From Hymenolepis diminuta (Eukaryota > Platyhelminthes > Cestoda > Cyclophyllidea > Hymenolepididae), in contig CAADRB010000077.1 of the NCBI GenBank assembly GCA_900708905.1, positions 275,326-339,325 of the forward strand: a stretch of DNA of 64,000 bases, read 5' to 3'. Shown piece by piece: positions 11,500 through 22,105 of this stretch. The stretch's first letter is position 1, and every line of letters starts with the position of its first letter. Under the pieces are notes generated by a model, which was given only the letters and a program-made list of their open reading frames with translations, was not told the origin of the DNA and ran no database searches. Made by a program: the position numbers and the translations under genes.

Positions 11500-11700
11500 A
11501 AAGTTAAATTTGTGCTATTCAAAGTCATAATTTCTACTATTGATTGACGGTTTCTGCCCTGTTGATTGGTGCTGTTATGCCTCACCTTCAAAACACAGTT
11601 ACACTGCGCATCTTGCACGTCTTTTAAAAACCGAATTGAAGTTTTAAAATTGAGAGTTGGCATATTACCAGAAGCACAATAGTGGGATATAAGGTAAGTG
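11500..11700 (+). promoter_or_regulatory. S2-type promoter
   Basis: Aligns with the A-type promoter: attgattgacggtttctgcc corresponds to attaattgacagtgaattct. Where A has TATAAAA this branch has ttttaaaa (about 11641), so the TATA box has changed. Downstream, instead of E1, a scrap of E4 is joined. Activity is uncertain. Confidence 0.45.
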
Positions 11701-12765
11701 GAGGCGTGGAAGAATGCGTAGAGAGATGATGAATCTTTTATTTTCGAATAATTCAAAACGGAAATATGATGTCACTTCGGCGGGAATGACTTGCTTCACA
11801 CAATGTTGAAAGCGGAAACACAGGCATGAATATTTTCAATGCGGAATGTTCCTATTAGGAGACTGAACTCAAACTGCCAGACAGAATATGTTGACGTATT
11901 GTTTCATTCCAACGCGAGTCGCACTTGTCTCTTTGTTTTCCATTAAATAAGAGAACTGGTGACAGACGTTATCCTCTGACATCAAACAAAATAGTTTTCA
12001 TCGGTGGTAGGAAGGAGGGTGGAAACAATCGGTGGTCAAGTAGAGTTGATTCGATGGATCCCTCGATGGGTCGAATGTTAATTATTCTGGACGTGGTAAA
12101 TGGTAGGCGGTCACCTGTTTTCGTGGCAACTGAAAACAACATTTGTCTTTATCGATGGGCTGAAGTTGGACTCTCTCGGCCACTAGTTAAGTGAAGTTTT
12201 CAAGGCTGCTTCAAAAAGGTAATTTTCCTTTTAAGTGTCATAAGCGCTATGCGTTATGCCACTGGGTGGTCTTTAAGGTACAGTGAGAGAGTGAGAGAGG
12301 GAGAGAGGTAGGGAGGGGAGTTATAGCCCCCTTCTAGGTGGTCGTCTCTTCCACCCATGCCAGAAGAAAGAAGGCTGTGTACTACTCTCAAAATCGCAGG
12401 CCCCACCGTATTGGTCATTGGTGGAAGTGGAAGTAACCAAGTGGTTCCCCGCTCCACAGAGTTGCTGACACAGTTGGGGGGTGAAGGAGGAGGTGGAGAA
12501 GGCGAGAAGTGGCAATGGCGTCTCTTCTCTTCAATGAGTGGAGAACACGGTGGTGATCCTCTTGCTGTTTTAATTTCCAATGGAGAGACTGCGTAGTTGG
12601 CTGTGAAGAGAGCCTGGACGTGATGGGGCTGCTGAATGTGGAAGCGAGCGGTCACTGGTCCACCTTGACCTCCTTTGGTTACTATCTTTGTCAACTCCCT
12701 TGCGTCGGTTCAATGACGATTGTTGACGAGCAACTATTTATATCCCTTAGTTACTAATTTTTACT
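11695..12765 (+). pseudogene. S2-a: BTB-less Kelch pseudogene
   Basis: Order: E4 scrap (11699-11735, encoding W-N-A then TAG then RDDE), E6 (about 11835-11915, AECSDLETELKLPDR), E7 (about 11975-12190, KIVFIGGRKEGGNN and VATENNICLY) and E8 (about 12335-12763). The last carries PPMPEERR, VLVIGG, RSTELL, EKWQWR and GEHGGDPLAV. Compared with all S1 copies, E8 has two extra bases (gttttaattt for gtttattt, near 12566), which shift the frame to a stop. After the shift the old frame continues as VVGCEESLDVMGLL. The E7-E8 donor is GT here. The two lesions are shared with S2-b, so the copy was already broken when duplicated. Confidence 0.75.
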
Positions 12766-12829
12766 TCTTGAATTTAGCTTCTTCTTTGATTAAAAAATAA
12801 TCAAAATTAATTTAAGGACAAATTGAAAG

Positions 12830-13030
12830 AAAGCTATTTTCTTTTGCTCCTCTTCCGATGCGCGGTGGGAAACTCGAATTTTGTGTCCTCCTCTATGAGG
12901 CATACAAAAGGCAACTCAATTGATGTTTCTTGAAATATTTTGCTAATTCACTTCGATTCCTGATTTTCCTGTTTCATTTTCACAGATATTTTTATCAATT
13001 TGCCTTCACTTTTGTTTCATTTATTTAGTT
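12830..13030 (+). repeat. R6: 3' region of S2-a
   Basis: Begins after the S2 E8-E9 intron-like stretch and includes cttccgatgcgcggtggg and tgctaattcacttcgattcc. It also follows S2-b (28870-29060) and S2-c (56610-56757). A terminal exon may be hidden at 12840-12920, but no frame is clearly kept. Confidence 0.5.
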
Positions 13031-13500
13031 GAGTTCGTCGGTGGGTTGAAAACCTAGTGACAGGAAAATCACCATGCTTCTCCGGAAGTTAAATAAAAGT
13101 GACCACGAACCCTACCAGGCCTATCTAATATGAGGACGGCATGAGGTCCCGCGATGATCCACCACTCCATTTTCATATCATTCGCATATTCGACTAGTTG
13201 CTAGGTCATCTTTAGGTTTATTTGGACAAATCCAACTGTGCTGTTGCTTCTACTTGCGAAGAATCAGATAGTGCTTGAGGGCAATTTCTCTTTCATAGAT
13301 GAAAGGATTATTAGCATGATATGCATCATGAGATACAAAGTAACATAAACATTCCCAGAGGATCGCGAAGCAGAGAAGACATAAAATTGAACAATGAAGT
13401 TAGACCTCACGGGTTTGATCTCCATCTGCGCACACCCAGAGGGCGCATTGCTCTGTCACACTGACTAACTTCGCACCCAATACACTCAAAGTAGCTTCCT
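13030..13500 (-). repeat. R9 and intron-4-like sequence, minus orientation
   Basis: 13500-13300 is R9 in reverse. 13290-13080 resembles 41170-41310 and also Kelch intron 4 (tcgaatatgcgaatgatatg compares with gtcgcatatgagaatgatgt at 57660). So this was probably carried by an old Kelch copy. No exon is recognisable. Confidence 0.4.
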
Positions 13501-13925
13501 AGTTTACTTAAAAATCAATTGAAACTTCTTTAATTCAGTCGAAGCATCTCTGTCTGCATCCATCGTACAATTTGTAATGAACATCCTATTTGAAGACTGC
13601 AATTCGTTTGATCGGATTTTGATTGATCGGAGAGGTTAAATCGAACATTAGTCTTCATAATTCCATAAGACAGAATAGGATTATTCAGAGGACGAACCAA
13701 TCAGTGAATAATGATTGATATGATCAAGTCATGATCTGCCAAAGTGTTGACTCGGAAGTGTCATTGTGGTGACGTGAAATTAGCAGTTCACTTAAAGAAG
13801 CGCGGACAAAAATCGTGGGAAGGCAGGGAAGTCGCAGAAGTAGGAAGACGTGGCCGCAAAGTACAAGGATTCTTCTAATAAGTCAATGTACCAAACTGAC
13901 GATTCATAAACAATATCTTCTTCTA
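13500..13925. other. Single-copy stretch, no feature seen
   Basis: No match to the repeats of the window and no conserved frame. The part just before 13925 resembles an intron end leading into the F6 exon that follows (cttcttctatcagtgagcag). Confidence 0.35.
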
Positions 13926-13929
13926 TCAG

Positions 13930-14460
13930 TGAGCAGAAAAGTATTGCACACTCTCATGGAGAGAATGGACCCATTGGGTTGAACCGGATGCTGGGGAATC
14001 GTTTGGCATCGGACTCTCAAAAGTCCATCTTTTCGAGAAATTAGTGTATCTGCCACACGTCCTGGAGCAGTAGCTGATACTTCTGGACTACTACAGATAT
14101 TTGATCGAATGGTCGAATGAATCGACTTTCACGCTTTCAAGTTTACATTTGGGAGTTGATTTTGATCGGAAATGCAATTTGAGTTATTCTTTCTTGCCAA
14201 AATAAGCATTCTTTCAATGAGGAAATATTACTAGCTAGAAGACAGCTGATTCTTTACTCCACTTCCCCTTTTGCAATTCCCTAAGTCAATCCTTCTTTGG
14301 AAAGAGGAAAGAGGGATGCATTCACAACATTCTGAATCACAGCAAAACTGCTCCCTTGGTGTGCTCTTATATGGTCTTCACTTTATGTTAGGGAGCTCAT
14401 ATGAAGTAATCATGGGAAATATTTAATGTTGAATTATATAGAATCATTCAAGTACAACCT
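13930..14460 (+). pseudogene. F6 second exon plus F7 stretch
   Basis: 13930-14070 corresponds to 30175-30035 on the minus strand: catggagagaatgg and a frame ending VYLPHVLEQ then TAG. In another frame SATRPGAVADTSGLLQIFDR is kept here, at 7950-8030 and at 30060-29990, so the true frame is unclear. 14270-14420 is F7 (tttggaaagaggaaagaggg), which on the minus strand ends in a TATA-like promoter. The protein is not recognised. Confidence 0.4.
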
Positions 14461-14697
14461 GTTTCGTAAAGGGATTAAAAATCTCCGCTAATCCCACGGT
14501 CAAAGGCGCTGAGACAGCAACGCCGTGGTAAGTTGAGATACAAGAAATTCCATTCCAATTACAACAGAATGGAGTTGTTTCTTTTCATCTCTTTCTGTTC
14601 TTCTCATATTAAAGAAGCACGAATATCAAGAATTTATTTCAACTCTTTTCAGTAAAACCATGAATGGATAGCAGACATACATTAATTTGTCCTTGAT

Positions 14698-14930
14698 TCA
14701 ATTTTGAAGGGGGAAGAAAAACTTTAAATTACATTTGTTAACTGGGAAATATAAGAAAATGACTGAACCGACGCAAGGGGGTTGACAAAGAGAGCAACAA
14801 AACGGGGTCACTGAAGTCCACTGACCGCCATCTGCAACGTCCAGCATCTCCATCACGAACACGTACACTCCACAGCCAACTATGTAGAAGGTGGGGCATA
14901 ACACCACCAATAAACAGGGAAGAAACCGTC
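14698..14930 (-). pseudogene. Chimera 2: S2 promoter fused to a late Kelch blade
   Basis: Minus strand: S2 upstream sequence ending ccccacctt joins tctacatagttggctgtgg at the same position as in chimera 1. The downstream frame reads FYIVGCGVYVFVMEMLDV, then GGQWTSV, and then diverges into a cysteine-rich end before a stop near 14700. The blade motif is intact here, but there is no ATG in frame. One old fusion followed by duplication explains both chimeras. Confidence 0.6.
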
Positions 14931-15400
14931 AATCAATGGTAGAAATCGTGACTTTGAGTAGCACGCATTTAACTTTGCAGTCACCCAAAAATAATCACCT
15001 CAGTATACTCGATTGTACTGTCTGAATCTGTTAATTGGATTGGGAATATTCACCTTCTGCTTTGAATTAGTCAAAATATTGTCCACATTAAAGCAGAGGA
15101 TGTGTTGGAGGAGCGAATGAAATTTCACTTCTCAACAAACAATGAAAATGAACTATATTTCATGATACTGCCAAATTAGCTTGTCCCACTTCCACTTATC
15201 TTTCTTCCCCTTCACTGGTCTAACCATTTGCAAAGTGGTTGAGAAACTGGAAGAAGAAGACACTTTTGAATATTCTCGCTAGTAATTAAGCAGCTGAGTT
15301 AAGGTTACTTTGGACACACTCCGTCACGATCGTTTGACCTCTCAGCAGCTAATTATGCCAATCACTGTGCAATTGATCTGACCAATGAAGGGCAATAAGG
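14930..15400 (-). repeat. S2 upstream region and R1 for chimera 2
   Basis: Same arrangement as 9230-8840 in the same orientation. 15160-15300 is R1, and 15050-15120 holds the aagcagaggatgtgtt segment. No coding content. Confidence 0.6.
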
Positions 15401-15770
15401 AGACGCGGGAATGACCAAAGCAAAACGAACTGCATTGTGAGAACTTGATTTTTTACGTAGCCTCTAATGGAGGTGATATTTCTTCACCCTTCTTCCCCCA
15501 TGACTCCTGCTTTATTTCGGTTAGCATTTAGACTAATTCTGCCTATGAGGTGGGAAGTGTTCCATCTATAAATAGATTAACTTAGCAAATATGTGCACAT
15601 TTGAGTGATTTTGAGGTGATTTCAATGCTGAACTCATGATACTCAAATCCACAATTTCTGCTATTGATTGACAGTGAATTTTCAGTTACTGAGTGGTGCA
15701 GTGCCTCATCGCCAAAACCCAATCACTTTGCAAAATTCATGTGCATTTCTAGCAGAACCAAAGTATAAAA
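15400..15770 (+). promoter_or_regulatory. Promoter region of Kelch copy C
   Basis: CCAAT (about 15718) and TATAAAA (15764-15770) lie 40 bp before the ATG at 15810; a deletion removed about 20 bp relative to copy A between TATA and ATG. Upstream, 15430-15650 matches 3280-3480 of copy A. Confidence 0.6.
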
Positions 15771-15809
15771 ATGGAGTTTGCTTATCTCAACTCACATAAT
15801 TGTCGTCTG

Positions 15810-16566
15810 ATGAATAACCTTGAAATTATCAATTCAGACGCAAAATCTAATTGCTTATCGCACTTTCGTGGAATGCGCTTTCGACGGGAACGCCTCCACA
15901 TTTTCATTAATGTGAGTCAGCAAATTTGAGAAATTCAATCTCTTCCAATTAAACTTAGGAAGTTGAGGAGGTGGGTGAACACATCGTGCATTCTGCCTGC
16001 TTCCCTGTATTCAGGAAACATCTAAGAGGCAATAACGTTGTCCACGCCCAATTGTCGAGGTTTCCCATGAGTAAGCTGATTAAGATTTGCTGAACTTTAT
16101 ATATTTGATAGAGTTTTTAATGCATATGGCGGCACTTAGATTATATCTTCTGGCACACAACTTCCAAGGTAAAGCCCTAGTGGATGGGTGTACAAAGTTT
16201 TTGTGTGCTAAGTGAGTGGTAAATTGAAGGGGCCAAAATCGTCGGCATTGTTTAGAGAATAAAATTATTCTTGAAATATTAAAGGATTGAGGAGTCAAAT
16301 GTGAGTGAAGTCCGGTCAGCACCCAACGCAACAAAGAACGAAATTCTGTTTGGCGTGTGTGCACCTCTGGTGACGATGAAGTGGGAGATGCATAAGACAT
16401 CTCGAATCTTCCATGTGAATACGGAGATAAAAGGCATAATAAGTCTCCTTGGTTGTCGTCGAATGGCACGGGAGTCGGTGACATTGAAAGTGAAGGCACT
16501 ATTAGAGTGGAGAAATGCATCGGAGATGATGAGGCACGAACTGCTCGAATTACTGCATTCAAAGTC
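15810..16566 (+). pseudogene. Kelch copy C: BTB-BACK remnant with the best E1-E2
   Basis: E1 15810-15911 (MNNLEI; 34 codons) with a proper GT donor (gtgagt), and E2 15959-16059, are both open. E3 (16111-16211) has an internal deletion that removes the GIENMSP region. E4 starts at 16286 (EESNVSEVRSAPNATKNEI) and loses one base near 16518, shifting the frame at the WRNAS motif. At 16566 the copy ends abruptly against an inverted Kelch fragment. No Kelch exons follow in the same orientation. Confidence 0.75.
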
Positions 16567-16725
16567 ATGCCTCCTCCTTCTCCTCCTGCACTCGACATCC
16601 GCGTAAGCAACGCCGTTGCGTGGAGAGCCACTTGGTTTCTTTCCAATCGACCCATGACCAAAACACCAGAGTTTGCAATGTAGACGTTAACACACCACAT
16701 TCTTTTTTTCCAGTCATGGGTGGTG
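16567..16725 (-). pseudogene. Inverted E8 fragment fused to copy C
   Basis: On the minus strand the frame reads ANSGVLVMGRLERNQVALH and GGEGGG, the same part of E8 as PDSGVLVIGG...RSTELL. It abuts the E4 of copy C head-on, so a 222-codon minus frame running from here through C is an accident and not a gene. The piece starts near the E7-E8 acceptor region. Confidence 0.6.
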
Positions 16726-16749
16726 GGGTTCGCTACCTGAAGCAACAAC

Positions 16750-17100
16750 TCGTTCTCTCGCTCTTTCTTACTGCTATAGCCAGCAAATGTCTATCTACAC
16801 CTAGCGATTAGATATGATCGACTGTTGGTAAGATCTCCACTATAGTTCTCACGGGCGGTCCCGCTGTGTGTTTGCGTGCTAGTACATAGATACCTAAACA
16901 GGTGACCACCATCTCGACGAGACTCCGCCAACGAGACATGACTGACGTCTATCATATCGTGTATATGAACCTAACTTACTTATTAATAAACTATGGTGAC
17001 TTGTCTGTCACCTCCCGACTGAGCTGATGATGTGAATGACTTGACTTATTCCATCTATTCGATCGATGTGGAACCGATGTGGCGTTACTACACACTCTCT
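16750..17100. mobile_element. Foreign-looking insertion, possibly a solo LTR
   Basis: Richer in GC than its surroundings and without any match elsewhere in the window. A segment from about 16823 (tgttggtaag) to 17094 (ttactacaca) begins TG and ends CA and contains an AATAAA (near 16983), as expected of a long terminal repeat. I could not find a convincing target-site duplication, so the call is weak. It could also be simple unique sequence. Confidence 0.2.
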
Positions 17101-17177
17101 CTCCTACAAATCATTAAATGCCCTTCGCAAACTCGGTCAATCTGTGTGAAATTGAAGTTACTATACATCATTTAAAC

Positions 17178-17238
17178 AAACCTCCATTCTACGAGTTCGC
17201 TTATGCCCTCCACAAAGAGATTGGTTATCAGCTCAGAC
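17178..17238 (-). pseudogene. End of BACK exon E4, isolated
   Basis: Minus strand encodes the E4 end (LFVEGISELVEWR) followed by the donor gtttgtttaaat, matching copies J, K and A. Nothing else of a Kelch gene is attached. 17240-17480 shows no feature. Confidence 0.55.
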
Positions 17239-17479
17239 CTACCTTTTTATTCCCCCAAGCGCACCCATGCCTCTGAATGTGGTTGCGCGAATCTCACGCT
17301 GTAAGGTGGGAATTGTGGCAGAAAGCTATGTTTTACGATTAAATATTATTTATTTACATATTTAATCATTCCCTTGTCGATTTATTTATAATAAATGCAC
17401 TTTCAAATCTTGAATGTACTTCAATTCCCTGTCTCAATCGCTACATGATTTTCATCTTGTTGGATCAGATAGCCAACTA

Positions 17480-17700
17480 TTCTACTACTACGAATAGTGG
17501 GGTTGCCAAATTGTGATCAATCACTAGCCATTTACATCTCCTTGGACAAGCGAAAATGACTTCATTCTTGACGCTTTCCGCCTCATGGCGGGATGTGAAA
17601 ATGACAAATTGATGAAACACAATTTGGGGAAGCATAATGACAAATGGAAGGCGTAGGTCTGAACAGACTTTAATTTGTGCTAGCAATTGACTTGAATTAC
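17480..17700 (+). pseudogene. F10 exon, decayed copy
   Basis: Matches 42440-42670. The better copy encodes LMKHTLGKHNDEWK before a splice donor. Here the frame is broken several times, but the following intron-like stretch, ending ttcttatttccag (about 17718), is preserved. 10500-10550 carries a short piece of the same sequence on the opposite strand. Confidence 0.4.
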
Positions 17701-17789
17701 AGTCCTTCTTATTTCCAGCACTTACTCCTACGAAGCACTTCTTTAAATACTTCTTAATGACGTCTTCACTGTTTCACCAATTGCATGGC

Positions 17790-18085
17790 CTTCATTCTAG
17801 ACATTTATGATTCAACCAGCTGGCGATGAGTGTTTCATTTCAGGTAAGAGGAGTATTCACTTGTGAACGCCTACCATGGACAAGGTCGTTGATTTAATCA
17901 ACTCATTCGTACCTCATGTCAATCTTGTCTTCCAATTTGAAATCTTCTGAAGGGACAACAACGATGTCACTCCTTTAACCTTGGCGGATTCGGATTTATA
18001 CATTCCCCTGAAACCAGACGAACTTAAAGCGATCGAGATTGAGAAAGTGCAGAGGAGCGCAAACTTACAAGTTTAGAAGTGCGTT
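17790..18085 (+). pseudogene. Unassigned coding remnant, weakly p24/GOLD-like
   Basis: After the acceptor near 17718 a frame encodes FMIQPAGDECFIS, then (in a shifted frame) DKVVDLINSF, and finally LTLADSDLYIPLKPDELKAI before a stop. The first string resembles the start of GOLD domains in p24/TMED cargo receptors (PAGxxECF). Frames change and stops intervene, so this is at best a relic. The identification rests on one short motif. Confidence 0.2.
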
Positions 18086-18419
18086 CGTTTTCCTTGACGG
18101 AAAAGGCCCAATCGAATGCTCTCGAAATCTCATGAATTTTAGTTTAAAAGCTAAAAAGACCCTAACCGTAAACATAAAGTGGGGGATGGATTAAGACGGT
18201 TGAAATTATAAAACCTTCAAAACGGGTTGTATCTCATTCCTTCATAGGAATCTTAGAGGAACCTTATTTTGACGACACCGATTGAGCATTTTTTCGAAGG
18301 TTGTTGAGAACTAAATAACTCTTCCAAACTTGAAGAATTTTGTTCATATAAAAGAGAAAAGGAGCAGGTATGGTAGCAAATGTATGTAGTGGTTAAGTCT
18401 ACAGTCTTTTTTGACAAAA

Positions 18420-18795
18420 TATTCATTAGATTTTGGTACAAAAGTACAGTTGGTCATCCTTCGTCATTTGATTGGGCAAATAATGCTTTTCGAGGCTAAT
18501 TCGGTGGGAGTAGGTGAAGGTTGATTCCCGAAAACACTTCAAACAGACAATTGAAAAGTCCTGCTTTATCAATGTGAGATAAAGTTGGTTTTTTGAATGA
18601 TTTGGTCGAGGTGAGGACAATCGTGAAATCCACATACACGAATTCAATGCCTTTGTGCTCTTTCGTGAGAATATTTTGCAATTGAAACACCACCTCGTTA
18701 AGTTTACAATGGGAAATTAAGGTGAATTTTCTTCGAGTAGATTCGACCTATGCCGACGAATTCGACAATCATTTGTTGTCATTAAATAATGAAGA
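18420..18795 (-). pseudogene. F2 cassette copy
   Basis: Minus frame FQLQNILTKEHKGIEFVYVD and LTSTKSFKKPTL. It shares the upstream part (tcgacgaattcgtcggcata in reverse) with 24740-24800 and 50470-50520. The stop falls at the same region in several copies. 18090-18420 shows no clear feature apart from a 70-bp piece (18180-18250) repeated in reverse near 32960. Confidence 0.4.
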
Positions 18796-18799
18796 AATC

Positions 18800-19345
18800 A
18801 AAGTTCGCATCAGTTTTGAATCTTGTCGTCCTTTCGCCACAGACTAAATTTATTTCTTTCATAAAGTTTCAACGTTAATGCCGCCGTTAAAACCGCGTCA
18901 TTGGAAGGGAAAGGAGTTAAGTTATGAGGACAGTCAGAGCTGGATTAATGATTAGGAATATTGTTGTTTCCCTTCACACGTTCTAAACACAACTATTTCT
19001 AATATTCCATAATCACTCATTACAGTCATTGACCTCGAAATATTGACTTGCTCTTGTGGTTTATTGGTCGGTTAACGCATCCCTTATCAACGGCCTTTGT
19101 GTTCCTGACCCATCCAGATCTGTTGTGAATAAATCGGATCCACTTTCTACTTTGAATATGGCTAGTCTCTCCATCCGCTTTCTAACATACTTTCAAATGA
19201 GAAGATGCATTTATTGTTCAGAGCTGGTATTTTCTAATGCTTAAGTCCTGGTAACCAAAACCACTAACCAACCAACCTACGGGAACAGAACGCACTGACT
19301 CCAAAATCGTTATAGTTACTTCAAAAGAGTGAGTCTTTGATGAAG
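18800..19345 (+). pseudogene. S3 tail and S4 flank remnants
   Basis: 18840-18980 matches the end of S3-c (59440-59770), including ggaaagg...aagttatgaggac. 19040-19345 matches 59860-60140 and runs into the first part of the S4 exon (GxERTD), which is cut off at about 19345 by the 3'UTR of copy D. Confidence 0.45.
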
Positions 19346-19369
19346 AACGAATATTTTGATGAAAATGTC

Positions 19370-20790
19370 ACCCGCACACATTTATTCAAATTCAAATCTA
19401 TTATTCATAAATACTTCACATCCGTGGAAGATATTAACAGGAATGCAGCATTCCGAAAAAAGGCCTTTGTTCACGAAGAAATGATGATTGTGTCCATATC
19501 GGTGCTTCCATCATTTTAAATCAACTGTCATCAACTTCTCGAAAGGAACAAATTTCCTTTTTCTTAATTTTACAAGCTGTTGCGGGGAGAGGAGAAAGAG
19601 AAAAGATGTAAAATTACCAGATTGAAAGGAGAGAACAAGGACCTGCCTCCAACAAACTTACATACAGATTGCCATCTAGTTCAAACGAATAAAATCCAAG
19701 AAACTCAAAACCTGCACAAAATACAATGAAGCAGAAGTGAAGAGAGTTGATAATTTCTTAATTTATTAAAATACTGAATAAAAAAGCAAATTCAGTTGAT
19801 CTTGAAAATAAAAATAATAATTAAAATTTGATTAATGATTTAATGTGTTGAGATGGAAAATATAAAATTTCAATTCATCTGCTAACCTGTCACAAATAAA
19901 TCATTGCCAACTATCGCCATAGAATAAATGCGTAGTCTTGGACCGAATGAGGTCAAAGAGGTCCACTGACCATTTGCTGTCATGTCCAGCATCTCCATCT
20001 CGTTCACTTTTTCTCCCTTGCCAACAACGTAGACTCTCCTTTGGAAATGAACTGCAAGAGGATCACCACAGTGTACTTTATTCATTGGAATATAGGGAAG
20101 CCATTGCCACTTCCCACCTCCTCCACCTTCTACTTCACCAGACCGCCGCATCAGCAACTCTGTGGAGCGGAGAGGAAATCCATTCCTTCCAATTCCACCA
20201 ATGAACAAGATGCCATAATCTGGGATGTTGACGGCAGCGCCCGGTGATCTGTCTTCAATCATGGGTGGTAGAAGAGACCATCTAGAAGGAGATAGTAACT
20301 CTTTCTCTCTTAAGACCACCCAGTGACATAATGGCTAACGGAAAATAAAAATTAAAATATAACTCGCCTTCCTTAAGCGGCCTCGTAAACTTCACTCGAA
20401 AAACAGTCCAGAGAGAACGAAAAATTCCCAGAACCAAAGACGAAAATTTCGTTTTCAGTTGCCACGCCAAGTGGAAAGCACCTGCCCTTTATCATATCCG
20501 GGAGAGATGACACTTGACCTGTTGAGATATCCATCACGTCAACTCTTTTTGAGCCAGAACGTTTTTCACTTCGATAACCAGCCGAAAGACCCATATACTG
20601 CACACCGATAAAAACCAGTTTGTCTAACATCGGAGAATAAAAGCGTTCAGCACTTCTCTTATTTTATAAAAGAAACAAATGAGAGTAACACACTTTGAAA
20701 AGCTACAACGTTCACTTGTCCATTGACCGGCAATTGGTGTTTAATCTCCACTTCAGTACATTCCGGGTTGAGAATGCGTATCTGTAAGGT
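19370..20790 (-). pseudogene. Kelch copy D: propeller half only
   Basis: E6 (about 20784-20694, RILNPECTEVEIKHQLPV), E7 (20623-20368, VDVMDISTGQVSSLPDMI), E8 (20309-19887, fully open: PPMIEDRS, FIGGIGRNG, RSTELLMRRSGEVEGG, MEMLDMTANGQWTSL), E9-E10 (about 19690-19510) and AATAAA near 19380. Serine in the end of E7 (TCA) is TAA here, giving a premature stop just before the GC donor (20367-20366). E1-E5 and the promoter are absent: upstream of E6 the sequence becomes repeat R6. Confidence 0.75.
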
Positions 20791-20799
20791 GTTTCATGG

Positions 20800-21300
20800 G
20801 TTTAGTGCGGTTTGCCGGTGCGCTCCATTGAATTGGAAGCCAATCCCACATTCTCTTCTCTCAATCTGGCGGCCTTCTACCTCCTTCCTATCTTTCTCTT
20901 TCTTTACTGAAATAAACACAATCATCTCAACTTCATGAACAAGGGCCTTTTGCAGAATGCTGATAGCAAATCTAAACTTAAATAAATGTTTGTGACTTTT
21001 CTTTTCAATTCCATGTAGCCACGGTCAACTCAACTCTTCTGTTTGATCATTTCAAGTTCGACTGATAAAGGTAATCAGAGAGTGAGGGAGAAGGTGTTCA
21101 ATCATTTGCAGAATAATGGCACACTGAAGTGTAAAATGAGTCAAAATTGTTATCCGTTTTAGAACGACAAAGCAGACAAAGGGGATAAATTGACGTGTCT
21201 AATTGAGGTCACCACTCCTATCAAGTAGCAGTCGCAGATAGGGAAACTGGGATGAGGAAGGACATATTGGTAGAGGAATCGGAAGGGAATCAAGGAAAGG
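20800..21300 (-). repeat. R6 and R10 repeats, inverted relative to 2480-3160
   Basis: The order is the mirror image of 2480-3160, down to the YQYxLPHPSFPICDCY reading. It ends sharply at 21300, where the inverted repeat begins (ggaaatc, then divergence). Confidence 0.5.
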
Positions 21301-22105
21301 GATTTCCATGGAATAAAGAGAACTGATGATCCCCTGACGCGAATTTCTAAGCGGGTAACACGATAACAGTAGGCAAGTAACAGTAAAGTGAACCAAGTTA
21401 GAAGACCAAAGATTTCAGTCATCGGATTCGCTAGTGTCTGAACGTATCCCAGTCAATTGTGGGGTCAGATAGGTTGATCATGTATTGATGCGCTGAAACT
21501 GTTACTGGAAGCGGATTCAGAAAACTGTCAATCAGCTGATAAGACCCTAAAATGTTTACATTTGAATGTTTGTAGAATTTGTCAGAACTGTCCAAAATGC
21601 TTCTTAAAATGCATGTTAATAAAAGCCTGTAATTGCGCACTTGCTCTTCTCCATGGAATATCGTAACCGAATCTTGCATTCCCTAAGACATTGCACCAGT
21701 TACAAACACAACCTGAGAGCACCTCAATACAAAACCACTCAAACCACTATTTCAATACAAGATCCAAGTTTTCGTATTGATGAATCGGGCCGCCAGATCA
21801 GATCAGATCGGTTAGGTGTAGTGAGGAATATTTGTTGAGATTAGTATTACTCCTGAACCCGGTCACTATAGCTACGATTATTTTTTAGAGATCTATGTCT
21901 CCAATCAAAAAGTGGAGCAACCGCTTTTCAGATGCGGAAAAGTTACACATTCTTATTCACGTTTTCCTCCTCACCGATTGCCGTAGAGATCTACGTTTCT
22001 TACTGCTCTCTCATTCTATAAATAAACGTTGTATTGATAGCAAAAAGAATGAAACTGAGGTCTTTTGTGCCTCAAATCGCTTCGTTGATTATCTTTTTTA
22101 TGAAT
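21301..22105 (-). repeat. Left arm of the 2.6-kb inverted repeat
   Basis: Positions 21301-21870 pair with 23933-23364 without any gap (coordinate sums are constant at 45234), and every segment I compared was identical. From 21871 inward the arms still pair, but with many differences and indels, up to about 22105 and 23130. The arm carries the F8 cassette on its minus strand, including the same frames as the right arm. Confidence 0.85.

Noticed and set aside
11451..11756. Minus frames with SSLYAFFHAST repeated at 11.7, 27.8 and 39.8 kb
   Set aside because: They are antisense to the E4 scrap and E6 of S2. Their conservation follows from the sense copies.
12254..12694. A 146-codon minus frame with Pro-rich runs
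   Set aside because: Antisense of S2-a E8. The plus strand carries the Kelch motifs, and the minus reading mirrors its GGEGGG region.
16080..16748. A 222-codon minus-strand frame
   Set aside because: It is antisense to E3-E4 of copy C and joined to an inverted E8. Only its first part is true Kelch sequence.
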